Program-made: the position numbers and the translations under genes | The notes under the pieces: model-generated | What the model saw: the letters and a program-made list of their open reading frames with translations, nothing else | Told to the model about the DNA's origin: nothing | Database searches by the model: none | Shown: piece after piece, positions 1 to 10,495 of the stretch | How the letters are laid out: every line of letters begins with the position of its first letter | Position numbering within the stretch: position 1 is the first letter of the stretch | Assembly: GCF_904846615.1 (NCBI RefSeq) | Contig: NZ_CAJHBK010000001.1 | Coordinates: forward strand, 1,860,001-1,924,000 | Direction of reading: 5' to 3' | DNA: 64,000 nucleotides | Source of the DNA: Psychrobacter sp. JCM 18902 | Lineage (GTDB): Bacteria; Pseudomonadota; Gammaproteobacteria; Pseudomonadales; Moraxellaceae

Positions 1-1727
1 CTTGGATCTTGAGATTTTAGGTCAGCAATATGACGCATGATGGTCGATTGTGACAACTGGCGTGCTTGTGAGATTTCTGCAATCGACAAGCTTTCCTCTA
101 ATAATAATCGCGTCGCAAGCAAGGTACTGTCCGACTTATCTGAAACTTGATTGCCCAGTTTCTGTTTTTTGTCTATTTGCGCCTGTTGTTGCTCGCGGCG
201 CTTTTTTTGCAAAGTGGAGTAAGCGTCAATCACTGACTTACTCAGCGTTCCGCCTGATTTCAAGATAAACTTCTCATGTGCCTGCGTCATGCTCTCTTCA
301 TCAAGCATCGAATAATTGGCATCAGCTTCATCAGACAATACTAAAAAGCGCTTATCTGCACCGCGTGCTAGCGGATCAAGCTGCAAGCTCATGTCGTTCA
401 TACCCAGCAACTGCAAACCTGCCAGCGACTTTAATCGTGATAATGCCACATAGCCCTGCCCCAACTCAAAAGTACGTGATAAGTCAATCTCAGCAGCTTC
501 AAGCGTCATGCCTTGCGACTTATGAATGGTAATCGCCCAAGCTAGACATAATGGCACTTGCTCATAGCTTGCGAGCACATCGCCCGTCTCATCTTCGATG
601 ATCCATTCTTCAGGCTCAGCGACAACTTCACGCCCTGAATTGAGCCGAACCACGGGCATTTCTTGCGTCGTTGGCTTTTTAGATTTTGGTTTTTCTTTTA
701 TGGCTTTTTTACTTTTGCCTTTTACATTCTTATCATTCTCACTTTCAGCACTGTCGTCATCGTCTTCGATTAAATCGTCACTACTGTCTTTGCTATCATC
801 GATTTTAACAGCGGCAAAACCAATCAATTCACCCATCGTACCGTTGGACACGCCAAGTTCGGTATTGTTTTTGATAAACATTACCTTGGCACCGACTTTT
901 AATACCAAATCATCTTGGGTACGGACGGTCTTTTTAAGGGTCTCAACCAGTTTACTGTCGCCCGTAGATGTGGCGGTAAAGCGCATCATCTCGCCCTCTA
1001 ACGCCGCAAGCTCTTTATCATTGATACTATTAACGTTGAGATTGTGGGTATAAAGACGGGTACGTTTGATATCGACATTTTGATCAAAAGTCGCCTCCAG
1101 CGCGGCAATCGATTCAAAAGTGACTTCCTGACGGCGAATTTGGTTGAGAATATCGTCCAAATCAAGCCCGCCATTTGCCGCTTCACTAACCTGCCTGTGT
1201 TGCTCAGACAGATAGCAAATATGGAACTTGGCATCAAGCCACGCTTCAGACATAAAGGCAAATTTTTCACGGTTGGTTTCACCCTTACTACCAATCGGTG
1301 GCAGCTGGAAAAAATCGCCCGCAACGACGACCTGAATACCACCAAAGGCTTTGTCATTTTTGCGGACATGCTTGAGTACTTGGCTGACCAAATTGAGCTG
1401 CTTAGCATGCAACATCGATATCTCATCAATGACCAATACCGCGGTGTCTTTTAGTCGGTCTGCCAAAAACTGCTTGCGTGATAACGTAGTCAAGTCGCGG
1501 TCGCTTAACTCATCTTTGATACCGATGCCGGACCAACTATGAATCGTTGTGCCATTCATGTGTGTGGCAGCAATACCGGTACTCGCAGTGACGGCGACAG
1601 GCACACGGCGCGCACGCAGGTAGTCGATATATTGATTGAGAGTATAAGTCTTACCTGAACCTGCTGAGCCAGTCAAAAAGACATTTTGACCCGTTTTTAA
1701 GATATCAAGAGCAGAAGATTGACGCAT
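1..1727 (-). CDS. PIF1/RecD-like ATP-dependent helicase, partial (C-terminus beyond the window)
   Basis: Superfamily 1B DNA helicase of the PIF1/RecD2 type, expected to unwind DNA 5'-3' using ATP. Read on the minus strand from ATG 1727, the first 27 residues end in the Walker A motif GSAGSGKT (residues 20-27); Walker B VLVIDEISML follows near residue 100, then a Q-rich GDFFQLPP motif. The later motif AITIHKSQGMTLE and the GYVALSRLKS motif are typical of PIF1-type enzymes. Between them, about residues 309-356, sits a low-complexity insertion of Asp/Glu/Ser followed by Lys. The visible C-terminal part carries a helix-turn-helix-like stretch (EESLSIAEISQARQLS). At least 575 residues are present and the frame runs off the left edge. 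No strong ribosome binding site precedes the ATG, but an in-frame stop lies 21 bases upstream of it, so the start is probably right. Which pathway it serves cannot be told from the sequence. Confidence 0.9.
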   Translation of the reverse strand, partial: MRQSSALDILKTGQNVFLTGSAGSGKTYTLNQYIDYLRARRVPVAVTASTGIAATHMNGTTIHSWSGIGIKDELSDRDLTTLSRKQFLADRLKDTAVLVIDEISMLHAKQLNLVSQVLKHVRKNDKAFGGIQVVVAGDFFQLPPIGSKGETNREKFAFMSEAWLDAKFHICYLSEQHRQVSEAANGGLDLDDILNQIRRQEVTFESIAALEATFDQNVDIKRTRLYTHNLNVNSINDKELAALEGEMMRFTATSTGDSKLVETLKKTVRTQDDLVLKVGAKVMFIKNNTELGVSNGTMGELIGFAAVKIDDSKDSSDDLIEDDDDSAESENDKNVKGKSKKAIKEKPKSKKPTTQEMPVVRLNSGREVVAEPEEWIIEDETGDVLASYEQVPLCLAWAITIHKSQGMTLEAAEIDLSRTFELGQGYVALSRLKSLAGLQLLGMNDMSLQLDPLARGADKRFLVLSDEADANYSMLDEESMTQAHEKFILKSGGTLSKSVIDAYSTLQKKRREQQQAQIDKKQKLGNQVSDKSDSTLLATRLLLEESLSIAEISQARQLSQSTIMRHIADLKSQDP

Positions 1728-2017
1728 ATATCTAAACCAATTAAGTTAATAGTAATAAGAAAAACAGCTTAAGAGCAAACAATAAGAGAAAAAGCTGCCA
1801 ACAATTATAACAGCTACATCTGTTTTGCGGACGACTTTCACCCTGATAAGCCACATAACTTAAAGTTATACGATACGAAATATATCATTATAAAAAGTCA
1901 TTATCGCTCATCGCTAAAGCTCAGTACGATAGGGTCATAGCTTGGTCAGGATGGCCAAATATTTATGCTTAAGTCGTTTGTTCTTAACTAGCCATAATAC
2001 ACAACAAGGAGTCGTTA

Positions 2018-3544
2018 ATGTTATACGCCTATCCCAATACTGAAAATAGTCCCGTCCAATTCCGCAAAAAATATGATAACTTTATCAATGGTGAGTGGGT
2101 CGCGCCAATCGATGGCGAATACTTTGACAACTCAAGTCCAATCGACGGTAAAGTATTCTGTCAGGTCGCACGCTCAAAAGAAGCAGATGTTGAAGCTGCA
2201 CTAGATGCCGCTCATGCTGCCAAAGACGCTTGGGGCAAAACGAGTGTCACTGAACGCTCTAATATGTTGCTCAAACTTGCCGACGGTATCGAAGCCAATT
2301 TAGAGGCAATCGCTATCGCTGAAAGCTATGAAAACGGTAAACCGGTACGTGAAACCCTCGCTGCTGATATTCCAATAGCAATGGACCATTTGCGTTACTT
2401 CGCTGGCGTTATACGCGCGCAAGAAGGTGGCATTAGCCAAATTGATGAAGATACCGTTGCCTATCATTTTCATGAACCTTTAGGCGTTGTCGGTCAAATC
2501 ATTCCTTGGAACTTCCCTATTCTAATGGCGATCTGGAAAATTGCTCCAGCGCTTGCAGCGGGTAACTGTGTCGTCCTCAAGCCTGCTGAGCAAACCCCTG
2601 CTTCTATTTTATACATGCTTGACTTAATAGGCGCGGCGGATATTTTACCTAAAGGTGTATTAAACGTTATTAACGGCTTCGGTGTAGAAGCTGGTAAGCC
2701 AATCGCTTCTAACCCACGTATCGATAAAGTTTCCTTTACTGGTGAGACCACCACTGGTCGCTTAATTATGCAATACGCCAGTGAAAATATTATTCCAGTG
2801 ACTTTAGAGCTAGGTGGCAAAAGTCCAAACATCTTCTTTGCCGATATCATGGATGAAGACGATGACTTCTTAGATAAAGCCGTCGAAGGCTTGGTGATGT
2901 TTGCGCTGAACCAAGGCGAAGTCTGTACTTGCCCATCACGTGCGCTCGTGCACGAAAGCATTTATGATGAGTTTATGAAACGCTGTATCGCTCGCGTTAA
3001 AGCCATCAAAATGGGTAATCCGCTCGATACCGATACCATGATTGGTGCTCAGGCCAGCTCAGATCAGTTAGAAAAAATCCTATCTTATCTTGATATCGGT
3101 AAAAAGGAAGGTGCTAAAGTCTTAGTTGGTGGTGAGCTCGCCAAACATGATGGCGATATGGCAAACGGATATTATGTGCAGCCAACCATCTTTGAAGGCA
3201 CCAATGATATGCGCGTGTTCCAAGAAGAAATCTTTGGTCCTGTGCTAGCCGTCACTACTTTCAAAGACGATGAAGAAGCGATGGCGCTAGCCAATGACAC
3301 TTTATATGGTCTTGGTGCTGGCGTCTGGACGCGTAATGGTACTCGTGCTTATCGTTTCGGTCGTGGCATTAAAGCGGGTCGCGTTTGGACAAATTGCTAT
3401 CACCTCTATCCTGCGCATTCAGCGTTTGGCGGTTATAAGCAGTCTGGTATCGGTCGCGAAAACCATCTGATGATGCTTGATCATTATCAGCAAACCAAAA
3501 ACATGCTGGTATCTTATAGTCCTAAAGCGATGGGCTTCTTTTAA
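2018..3544 (+). CDS. exaC: NAD-dependent aldehyde dehydrogenase, ExaC type
   Basis: Cytoplasmic NAD(P)-dependent aldehyde dehydrogenase that oxidises acetaldehyde and related short aldehydes to the acid. The 508-residue product matches ExaC/AldB-type enzymes along its length. The Rossmann-side motif IIPWNFP (Asn165), general base Glu264 in LELGGKSPN, catalytic Cys303 in [10 protein letters not shown] and the C-terminal [12 protein letters not shown] are all intact. The [10 protein letters not shown] variant is typical of the ExaC subgroup. A good ribosome binding site (caaggag) lies 7 bases before the ATG. It is followed by a zinc alcohol dehydrogenase and a DUF779 gene, the standard company of this subgroup, so the likely role is the second step of ethanol or short-alcohol oxidation. 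Confidence 0.93.
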   Translation: MLYAYPNTENSPVQFRKKYDNFINGEWVAPIDGEYFDNSSPIDGKVFCQVARSKEADVEAALDAAHAAKDAWGKTSVTERSNMLLKLADGIEANLEAIAIAESYENGKPVRETLAADIPIAMDHLRYFAGVIRAQEGGISQIDEDTVAYHFHEPLGVVGQIIPWNFPILMAIWKIAPALAAGNCVVLKPAEQTPASILYMLDLIGAADILPKGVLNVINGFGVEAGKPIASNPRIDKVSFTGETTTGRLIMQYASENIIPVTLELGGKSPNIFFADIMDEDDDFLDKAVEGLVMFALNQGEVCTCPSRALVHESIYDEFMKRCIARVKAIKMGNPLDTDTMIGAQASSDQLEKILSYLDIGKKEGAKVLVGGELAKHDGDMANGYYVQPTIFEGTNDMRVFQEEIFGPVLAVTTFKDDEEAMALANDTLYGLGAGVWTRNGTRAYRFGRGIKAGRVWTNCYHLYPAHSAFGGYKQSGIGRENHLMMLDHYQQTKNMLVSYSPKAMGFF

Positions 3545-3641
3545 TTCTGTTTTTCAAAGCACTTTATGGCAAAACTGTAAAGTGCGACCTCGATGCTCGC
3601 CGAGCATCTTAATGTAAAGAACGATGACAAGGAGTTACAAC

Positions 3642-4670
3642 GTGAGTAATAAAATGAAAGCGGCCGTGCTGCATGAATTCGGACAACCCTTAGAAATTGA
3701 AGAAGTAGATATTCCAACCGCAGGTGCTGGTCAAATCGTTGTAAAAATGCAGGCATCAGGTGTCTGTCATACCGATTTGCATGCCATTGAGGGCGATTGG
3801 CCAGTGAAACCTAGCCCACCGTTTATCCCAGGTCACGAAGGCGTTGGTCTTATCACCGCCGTTGGTGAAAATGTCCACCATGTCAAAGAAGGCGACCGAG
3901 TCGGTATCCCTTGGCTCTACTCTGCTTGTGGCCACTGTACCCATTGCTTAGGTGGTTGGGAAACCTTATGCGAAAGCCAACAAAACTCTGGTTACTCGGT
4001 AAACGGCAGCTTTGCAGAATACGTGCTAGCAGATGCCAACTATGTCGGTATCATTCCTGAAAGCGTTGACTCTATTGAAATTGCACCAGTGTTATGTGCA
4101 GGTGTCACGGTCTATAAAGGTCTTAAAATGACCGACACTAAGCCAGGCGATTGGGTTGTTGTTTCAGGTATTGGCGGACTCGGTCATATGGCAGTTCAAT
4201 ATGCCATTGCGATGGGATTGAACGTTGCTGCTGTTGATATTGATGATGAAAAACTGGCATTCGCTAAAAAACTGGGTGCCAAAGTCACTGTCAATGCGAA
4301 AAATACTGACCCTGCTGAATATCTACAAAAAGAAATCGGCGGTGCTCACGGTGCGCTCGTGACAGCAGTATCTTCAAAAGCCTTTGATCAAGCACTAGGC
4401 ATGTTACGACGCGGTGGTACTTTGGTCTGTAATGGTCTACCAACGGGCGAATTCCCAGTATCCATTTTTGATACTGTTTTAAACGGTATTACCATTCGTG
4501 GCTCAATCGTTGGTACGCGTCTCGACTTGCAAGAGTCGTTAGACATGGCAGCAGCAGGCAAAGTAAAAGCCACCGTTGCCGCTGAGCCACTAGAAAATAT
4601 CAATGATATCTTTGATCGTATGCGTGATGGCAAAATCGAAGGTCGCATTGTCATTGACTATAGTCTGTAG
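3642..4670 (+). CDS. adhP: zinc-dependent alcohol dehydrogenase, AdhP type
   Basis: Medium-chain, zinc-containing alcohol dehydrogenase (342 residues) interconverting primary alcohols and aldehydes with NAD. Catalytic-zinc ligands Cys42 and His65 (in PGHEGVG) and the four structural-zinc cysteines at 96, 99, 102 and 110 (ACGHCTHC then LGGWETLC) are visible. The nucleotide-binding motif [13 protein letters not shown] follows. The start is taken as GTG because the ribosome binding site (aaggag) sits 7 bases upstream of it; the in-frame ATG 18 bases earlier overlaps that site and has none of its own. It lies about 100 bases after exaC in the same direction, so the pair probably forms one transcription unit for alcohol to aldehyde to acid oxidation, ending at the hairpin downstream. 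Confidence 0.92.
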   Translation: MSNKMKAAVLHEFGQPLEIEEVDIPTAGAGQIVVKMQASGVCHTDLHAIEGDWPVKPSPPFIPGHEGVGLITAVGENVHHVKEGDRVGIPWLYSACGHCTHCLGGWETLCESQQNSGYSVNGSFAEYVLADANYVGIIPESVDSIEIAPVLCAGVTVYKGLKMTDTKPGDWVVVSGIGGLGHMAVQYAIAMGLNVAAVDIDDEKLAFAKKLGAKVTVNAKNTDPAEYLQKEIGGAHGALVTAVSSKAFDQALGMLRRGGTLVCNGLPTGEFPVSIFDTVLNGITIRGSIVGTRLDLQESLDMAAAGKVKATVAAEPLENINDIFDRMRDGKIEGRIVIDYSL

Positions 4671-4750
4671 CAACCATTACGTAGCCACATGCTTTATGAT
4701 ATTTTGAGACTCGTAATACCGTCTCAATGACTGGCTAGAGTAATCATTAG

Positions 4751-4820
4751 TAAAGGGTCGTATCGTTTTCAACCACATATGATAAATCATGTGAGTGAAT
4801 ATGATGCGACCCTTTATTTT
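4751..4820 (+). terminator. hairpin terminator after adhP
   Basis: Outer stem TAAAGGGTCG / CGACCCTTTA closes a roughly 46-base loop that contains its own short inverted repeat (cacatatgat / atcatgtg); ATTTT follows. Placed 80 bases after the adhP stop it would separate exaC-adhP from the DUF779 gene. The long loop makes it less certain than the compact hairpins elsewhere. Confidence 0.6.
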
Positions 4821-4876
4821 CTATTCAGTATGATTATGAAAGATATCCGTTCGGGTCTAACGATAAGGAAATCATT

Positions 4877-5203
4877 ATGAACGTCACAGCGACAGAGTCC
4901 TGCAAAGCATTAATCGACTTACTAAAATCTAAGCACGGTGAGCTGATGTTTCATCAATCAGGCGGCTGCTGCGATGGCAGTTCACCCATGTGTTATCCAT
5001 TGGGCGAATTTAAAGTAGGCGGACAAGACGTACTCATCGGCGAGCTGGTTGGCTGTCCATTTTATATGGGTAAAGCTCAGTATAAGCTCTGGCAACATAC
5101 CGATCTAACGATAGATGTGGTCGATGGACGCGGAGCCAGTTTTTCGCTTGAGATACCTGAAGGTAAGCGCTTTATCGTACGTTCAGAGATATGTGCTATA
5201 TAA
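4877..5203 (+). CDS. DUF779 domain protein
   Basis: Small (108 residues) protein of the DUF779 family. No biochemical function is established that I can name. The family's cysteine-rich signature is clear: HQSGGCCDGSSPMCYP near residues 31-46, then ELVGCPFYMG near residues 56-65, and a final cysteine near the C-terminus. The clustered Cys and His suggest a metal or redox role; that is inference. DUF779 genes are typically found beside exaC/aldB-type aldehyde dehydrogenases, as here, so it is probably an accessory of aldehyde oxidation. A ribosome binding site (ataaggaaatcatt) precedes the ATG. It is separated from adhP by the terminator-like hairpin and may have its own promoter. Confidence 0.85.
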   Translation: MNVTATESCKALIDLLKSKHGELMFHQSGGCCDGSSPMCYPLGEFKVGGQDVLIGELVGCPFYMGKAQYKLWQHTDLTIDVVDGRGASFSLEIPEGKRFIVRSEICAI

Positions 5204-5399
5204 GTTTAAATAGCCTATACCAGCGGTTTCACGTCCTAGTATTGTTTTGCCATGCCATATATTGATTGATAAGTACCCCTTAGTCATTTTTATTTTATTA
5301 TTCCAGCAAAATAATAGATACTGTAATGCGTACCCTATTTCAATAAACGCGTTTTAACGAGCACGTTTTACTCAGCATGGATGCTAGAAGGAATGTAAA

Positions 5400-7043
5400 A
5401 TGGAATTTGATAAAAAATTTGATTACGTCATCGTGGGTGGTGGTTCAGCTGGCTGCGTACTTGCTAGCCGATTAACAGAAAACCCAGACATTAGTGTCTG
5501 CTTATTAGAATATGGCGGTGAAGGCAAAGACCTTGCTGTCCGTGTCCCTGCCGGACTGATTTTGATGGTGCCAGGCAAGCCGCTGAAACTGAATAATTGG
5601 TGCTTTCAAACTACGCCGCAAGCGCATCTGAACAACCGTCGTGGCTTCCAACCACGTGGTCAATGCTTGGGTGGCTCATCTGCTATCAATGCCATGATTT
5701 ATACGCGTGGTAGTGCGCTCGATTATGAACGTTGGGTAGAACAAGGCTGTACTGGCTGGGGATTTGATGATGTACTGCCCTACTTTATCAAAGCAGAAAA
5801 CAATATTCATGGTAGCTGCAAGCTGCATGGTGATAGTGGTCCGCTGCATGTCAGCAACTTACTGAGTCCACGTGATATCTCCAAAGCTTTCGTAGAAGCC
5901 GCCATTACTAATGGTTTAGATCATAATCAAGATTTTAATGGCGAAAAGCAAGACGGTACAGGGCTATATCAAGTCACCCATTTTCATGGCGAAAAACAAG
6001 GTCAACGCTGCTCTGCGGCGGCCGCTTATCTACATCCAGTACAAAACCGATCAAATCTGACCGTCATCACCCACGCCCAAGCCAACCGCGTCATTTTTGA
6101 AGACAAACAAGCCGTTGGTGTCGCTTATGAAAAAGATGGCGTCGAGCATGCGGTGATGGCGCGTCATGAAGTGATATTATCTGGGGGCACTTTTGGCTCA
6201 CCCAAAGTCCTGATGTTGTCAGGTATTGGACCTGCTGAGCATCTACAATCACATGGCATCGACGTCGTGGTAGATGCGCCCGATGTTGGTGGTAATCTAC
6301 AAGATCACTTGGACGTCGTTTTTGATTACGAGGTCAATACCACTGACGTCATCGGTATTGGTATGGCGACGATTTCGACATTGACCAAAAGTATTCGGCA
6401 GTGGAGAAAAAATGGTACAGGCCTCTTGTCTACCAACTATGCTGAAGCGGGCGCGTTCTTTAGTGTCGGTGATGATCCAAAAGAGTGGCCAAATACCCAA
6501 CTGCACTTTGTGATATCCCGCGTGATTGAGCACGGTCGTGATCTCAGACGTGGCTTTGCGGTCTCTTGTCACAGTTGCTACCTACGCCCTGAAAGCCGCG
6601 GTACGGTCAGACTGGACTCCGCCGACCCCTCAGACGCGGTATTGATTGATCCAAACTACCTCTCGCACCCAAAAGATGTGGAATATATGATTGCAGGCGC
6701 GGAGCGTACGCGCGCCATCATGCAAGAATCACCCATCGCCAAATATATTACTGAAGACTACCCTGCCCCCTATATCGAAAAAGACGGTATGCTCGGCTAT
6801 ATCCGCAACAAGTCAGATACCATTTATCATCCTGTCGGCACTTGCCGTATGGGCTCAGACAGCAATTCAGTCGTCGATTTGCAATTAAAAGTACGCGGTG
6901 TAAATGGATTAAGGGTCATCGATGCCTCAATCATGCCGACTTTAATCAGCGGTAATACCAATGCGCCAACGATTATGATTGCTGAAAAACTCGCAGACCT
7001 TATTAAAGCAAATCACGGTCATATCGAACGAATCACGCCATAA
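5400..7043 (+). CDS. GMC-family FAD oxidoreductase (choline/alcohol dehydrogenase type)
   Basis: Flavoprotein of the glucose-methanol-choline family (547 residues), which oxidises alcohols with FAD. The N-terminal dinucleotide-binding motif [16 protein letters not shown] begins near residue 10; the GMC signature [18 protein letters not shown] lies near residue 100; [18 protein letters not shown] is the second signature. The C-terminal active-site region [10 protein letters not shown] and [13 protein letters not shown] hold the usual His and Asn. The sequence resembles BetA, but BetA genes normally sit with betB and betI, which are absent, so another primary alcohol is just as likely a substrate. 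Its place after the ExaC/AdhP/DUF779 genes suggests alcohol oxidation feeding the aldehyde dehydrogenase. The ribosome binding site is aaggaatgtaaa. Confidence 0.88.
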   Translation: MEFDKKFDYVIVGGGSAGCVLASRLTENPDISVCLLEYGGEGKDLAVRVPAGLILMVPGKPLKLNNWCFQTTPQAHLNNRRGFQPRGQCLGGSSAINAMIYTRGSALDYERWVEQGCTGWGFDDVLPYFIKAENNIHGSCKLHGDSGPLHVSNLLSPRDISKAFVEAAITNGLDHNQDFNGEKQDGTGLYQVTHFHGEKQGQRCSAAAAYLHPVQNRSNLTVITHAQANRVIFEDKQAVGVAYEKDGVEHAVMARHEVILSGGTFGSPKVLMLSGIGPAEHLQSHGIDVVVDAPDVGGNLQDHLDVVFDYEVNTTDVIGIGMATISTLTKSIRQWRKNGTGLLSTNYAEAGAFFSVGDDPKEWPNTQLHFVISRVIEHGRDLRRGFAVSCHSCYLRPESRGTVRLDSADPSDAVLIDPNYLSHPKDVEYMIAGAERTRAIMQESPIAKYITEDYPAPYIEKDGMLGYIRNKSDTIYHPVGTCRMGSDSNSVVDLQLKVRGVNGLRVIDASIMPTLISGNTNAPTIMIAEKLADLIKANHGHIERITP

Positions 7044-7500
7044 AACATGGGAAGATATGCGTCTTATAATTAGTATTTTTATTTAAGAAGCTTATATATT
7101 AAAACTTTATATTCAATAAAATGAAAATAAGCGAATTATATAAAAGTTTAACCCATATTTTTTCGTGGTTATTTTTATCAGCATTTCTAAAATAAGGAGA
7201 GACTCTAACAAATTCGGCAATAAAGATAGTAAAACAGAACGTTTCCTATCAAATTAGCTTACGGATGTCTTGCATTACCACTGTTGAACAGAGTATATTT
7301 AAACTACTTATTTATATCGGTATTTTTTGCAAATCTGAATAATGGTTAATATAACCTGAAATATTTTTTATTTTGCATATTAGAAACGCGATATAAATAA
7401 TTGCTTTAAAGGGAATTAAAAGCACGCTCATTATATTTATGGGTCAAAAACGATCTTATAAATATATTGGCGACTATTTATCATTACATAGGATGTAATA
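7044..7500. other. 457-bp AT-rich intergenic region before dppA
   Basis: Very AT-rich spacer that must hold the promoter of the dpp operon. I see no convincing open reading frame, terminator or operator. The only clear signal is the dppA ribosome binding site (aggatg) at its end. Confidence 0.5.
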
Positions 7501-9141
7501 ATGCAAAAATCACTCTTCAAACTGACGATGTTGGCGACAGTTATTCTAGGCATCAGTGCCTGTAGCGGCGACAACAAAACCACCGATGAATCTGCTGCCA
7601 GCTCAGATGCTAAAGCAGCCAAAACCTTACTTTATTGCTCAGAAGGTAGTCCGGCTGGATTCGATCCAGCACAATACACTGCAGGTACAGATTTTGATGC
7701 GAGCGCCTTTCCCATCTACAACGGCTTAGTGGAATTCAAAAGAGATGGTACTGAGATTCAGCCAGCCTTAGCCGAAAGCTGGGATATTAGTGAAGACGGC
7801 AAGACTTATACCTTTAACCTACGTAGAGGGGTTAAATATGGTAAGACCGATTACTTTACCCCAACCCGTGATTTCAACGCAGATGACATTGTCTTTACCC
7901 TGGAGCGTATCACCAATCCAGACTTTGAATTTAATAAAGCCTATCCTGCTGAGTTCCCCTATTCGGTCGGTATGGGGTTACCTGATATTATCTCCAATAT
8001 CGAAAAGGTTGATGACTCTACCGTCAAAATCACGCTCAGCGAGACCAACGCGCCATTTTTACAGAACCTAGCGATGCCCTTCGCTTATATCGATTCTGCT
8101 GAGTATGCAGAAAAGTTAATGGCTTCTGGTAATGCTGCTGATATCAACACCAAACCTGTGGGTACAGGACCTTTCGTCTTTACTTCTTATCAAAAAGACG
8201 CGCAAATTCGTTATACCAAAAATCCAGACTACTGGAACAAAGACGATATTCATATCGATAATCTCGTGTTTGTTATCACCAAAGATTCGGCGGTTCGTGC
8301 GCAAAAAGTGCAAGCAGGCGAATGTCATGTGTCCGCTTATCCAAAACCTGCCGAAATTGACTCTGTTAAAAAATCTGGTAAGGCCACCGTTCTCGATCAA
8401 CCCGGCTTTAACGTCGGTTATGTCGGCTATAACGTTGAAAAACCGAAGCTTAGCGACCTTAAAGTTCGCCAAGCACTAGATATGGCCATTAATAAAGACG
8501 CTATTATCAATGCGGTTTATCAAAGCGAAGGATTAAAAGCCACCAATCCTATGCCGCCCACACAATGGGGTTACGACAAATCTATCAAAGATGCACCTTA
8601 TGATGTGGAAAAGGCCAAGTCCCTTATAAAAGAAGCAGGCGCGGACAAACTTGCGATTAATCTATGGTATATGCCCGTTCAACGCCCATACAATCCTAAT
8701 GCCAAACTCATGGCTGAAATGCTACAAGCAGATTGGGCAAAAATTGGTGTCGATACCAAGCTTGTGACGTATGAATGGGGCGAGTATCTAAACCGCGCTG
8801 CTAAAGGTGAGCCTGATGTCATTCTAGCGGGCTGGACTGGTGACAATGGGGATCCTGATAACTGGCTTGGTACGCTACTATCTTGTGATGCGGTCGGTGG
8901 CAATAACTACTCACGCTGGTGTAATAAAGACTTTGACACTTTGGTGACTAACGCCCGTCAGATTACCAATCAAGATGAGCGCGTCAACGACTATGTACAA
9001 GCTCAGCAGATATTCAAAGAGCAATTGCCTTGGACGACAATGGCGCATTCGGTGGTCACGGTATTCACCGCACCAAACGTCGTCGATTATAAAATTAGTC
9101 CGCTTGGCTCAATACGCTTCGATGGTGTAAAGGTTGAATAA
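7501..9141 (+). CDS. dppA: periplasmic dipeptide-binding lipoprotein of an ABC importer
   Basis: Solute-binding protein, family 5 (546 residues), that captures dipeptides (or a related solute) in the periplasm for the DppBCDF transporter. A lipoprotein signal peptide is clear: a short basic N-terminus, a hydrophobic core, and the lipobox LGISAC with the lipidated Cys at residue 21. Family features follow: the GFDPAQYTAG region near the mature N-terminus, an ALAESWDISEDGKTYTFNLR segment near residue 85, and NPDYWNKDD. A soluble periplasmic form is common in enterics, so the lipid anchor is a small difference. It is the first gene of a five-gene operon; a nested hairpin separates it from dppB, which usually allows more binding protein than permease to be made. 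Confidence 0.93.
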   Translation: MQKSLFKLTMLATVILGISACSGDNKTTDESAASSDAKAAKTLLYCSEGSPAGFDPAQYTAGTDFDASAFPIYNGLVEFKRDGTEIQPALAESWDISEDGKTYTFNLRRGVKYGKTDYFTPTRDFNADDIVFTLERITNPDFEFNKAYPAEFPYSVGMGLPDIISNIEKVDDSTVKITLSETNAPFLQNLAMPFAYIDSAEYAEKLMASGNAADINTKPVGTGPFVFTSYQKDAQIRYTKNPDYWNKDDIHIDNLVFVITKDSAVRAQKVQAGECHVSAYPKPAEIDSVKKSGKATVLDQPGFNVGYVGYNVEKPKLSDLKVRQALDMAINKDAIINAVYQSEGLKATNPMPPTQWGYDKSIKDAPYDVEKAKSLIKEAGADKLAINLWYMPVQRPYNPNAKLMAEMLQADWAKIGVDTKLVTYEWGEYLNRAAKGEPDVILAGWTGDNGDPDNWLGTLLSCDAVGGNNYSRWCNKDFDTLVTNARQITNQDERVNDYVQAQQIFKEQLPWTTMAHSVVTVFTAPNVVDYKISPLGSIRFDGVKVE

Positions 9142-9191
9142 CCTGAGCTGATGACGTCCGGTAAGACATGCATGATTGTTTAATTTATATT

Positions 9192-9225
9192 CGGCTGGGT
9201 CAGACACTCTGCTCCAGCCGTATTT
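9192..9225 (+). terminator. nested hairpin between dppA and dppB (partial terminator or 3' stabiliser)
   Basis: CGGCTGG and CCAGCCG pair as a 7-bp outer stem, and CAGA / TCTG form an inner stem around CAC. It is followed by an A/T stretch but not a clean T-run. In ABC importer operons such a structure after the binding-protein gene commonly stabilises its message and reduces read-through; that role is inferred here. Confidence 0.55.
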
Positions 9226-9336
9226 ATATGAGTTAAGCGCCTTATTAAGCATTTTGTCACCGACTCTCTCATCTCTGCCAACATTCTACTCATCGATCTA
9301 AAACGATTGAACCACAACTATTGAATTGAGCAGCCC

Positions 9337-10353
9337 ATGCTACTTTATATTTTGCGTCGCATTGCCATTCTAATTCCTGTCTATCTTGGCTTAACGCTAT
9401 CGACATTCACCCTAATTCGGCTCGTCCCTGGAGATGCCGTCGAGATTATGATGGGTGAGCGTATGGTCGATCCAGAGCTACATGCTCGCGCGTTAGAAAG
9501 ACTTGGCTTAGACAAACCACTCATTGTCCAATATTGGGATTACTTAACCGGAATATTGACCGGTGATTTTGGTCAATCCTTTCGTACTCGTACTCCGGTA
9601 TTACAAGATTTCTTTGCTCATTTTGTACCAACCTTAGAGCTGGCTTTGTGTGCCATTGTCATTGCCAGTGTTGTCGGTGTGAGCTTAGGTATCTTTGCCG
9701 CGCTACGACGTGGTACATGGATTGACTACACTCTAATGTCAGGAGCGCTGGCTGGCTATTCTATGCCCATCTATTTATTGGGGCCTATCCTGACTGGTAT
9801 ATTCGCCCATTATCTCGGCCTATTGCCCGTCGCTGGTGTCATATCTGTCGCGCAGTTTTTAGACGTCAAACCTTTATATGGATCATGGCTACTTGGCTCT
9901 TTAACATCAGGAGAACCTGGCGCATTTTGGGATGTGGTCAAACACTTTATCCTACCGTCTATTGCCTTATCGACTATTCCGCTTGCCATGATTGCACGGA
10001 TGACGCGCTCGGCGATGCTAGAAGTACTGGATGAAGATTACGTGCGTACAGCGCGTGCCAAAGGCCTATCGCCGCGCCGCGTGATATTGGTACACGTCAT
10101 GCGTAATGCCTTAATCACTGTGGTGACTGTAATTGGCTTACAGATGGCGACCTTGCTCGCGGGGGCTATTATCACTGAGACTATCTTTAGTTGGCCAGGT
10201 GTTGGTAATTGGCTGCTCGATGGGTTTTTCACTCGTGATTATCCTATTGTGCAAAACGGTATTTTATTGGTCGCCACCGCCCTGATTTTGGTTAGTTTAT
10301 TTATTGATATTTTGTATGGTCTGATCAATCCACGTATTCGACATACTTCTTAA
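9337..10353 (+). CDS. dppB: dipeptide ABC transporter permease DppB
   Basis: First inner-membrane permease subunit (338 residues) of the dipeptide importer. Hydrophobic segments run from the N-terminal MLLYILRRIAILIPVYLGLT through at least five further spans. The cytoplasmic EAA loop that docks on the ATPases is EDYVRTARAKGLSPRRV. The motif ETIFSWPGVGNWLLDG near the C-terminus is standard for this family. Length and N-terminus match DppB/OppB. The ribosome binding site is weak. It pairs with DppC to form the channel. Confidence 0.93.
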   Translation: MLLYILRRIAILIPVYLGLTLSTFTLIRLVPGDAVEIMMGERMVDPELHARALERLGLDKPLIVQYWDYLTGILTGDFGQSFRTRTPVLQDFFAHFVPTLELALCAIVIASVVGVSLGIFAALRRGTWIDYTLMSGALAGYSMPIYLLGPILTGIFAHYLGLLPVAGVISVAQFLDVKPLYGSWLLGSLTSGEPGAFWDVVKHFILPSIALSTIPLAMIARMTRSAMLEVLDEDYVRTARAKGLSPRRVILVHVMRNALITVVTVIGLQMATLLAGAIITETIFSWPGVGNWLLDGFFTRDYPIVQNGILLVATALILVSLFIDILYGLINPRIRHTS

Positions 10354-10495
10354 TTTAACATTGATAAATACTCATATTATAAATAGTGGTTATTGGTGTT
10401 TGTATGGTCTTGAGTGAGTTTTAGCACATTTTAAATGCTTGCTAGAAATGGAACTCTACATACTTGTAACGCGCTAGCCACTATAGGAACTGCTC

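Noticed and set aside
598..1053. Plus-strand open frame of 151 codons inside the helicase gene
   Set aside because: It is antisense to an intact helicase and its Ser/Leu/Phe-rich product is what reverse-complemented acidic codons give. There is no ribosome binding site.
3624..3641. Upstream ATG as the adhP start
   Set aside because: It overlaps the ribosome binding site that correctly precedes the GTG at 3642 and would add residues not found in the family.
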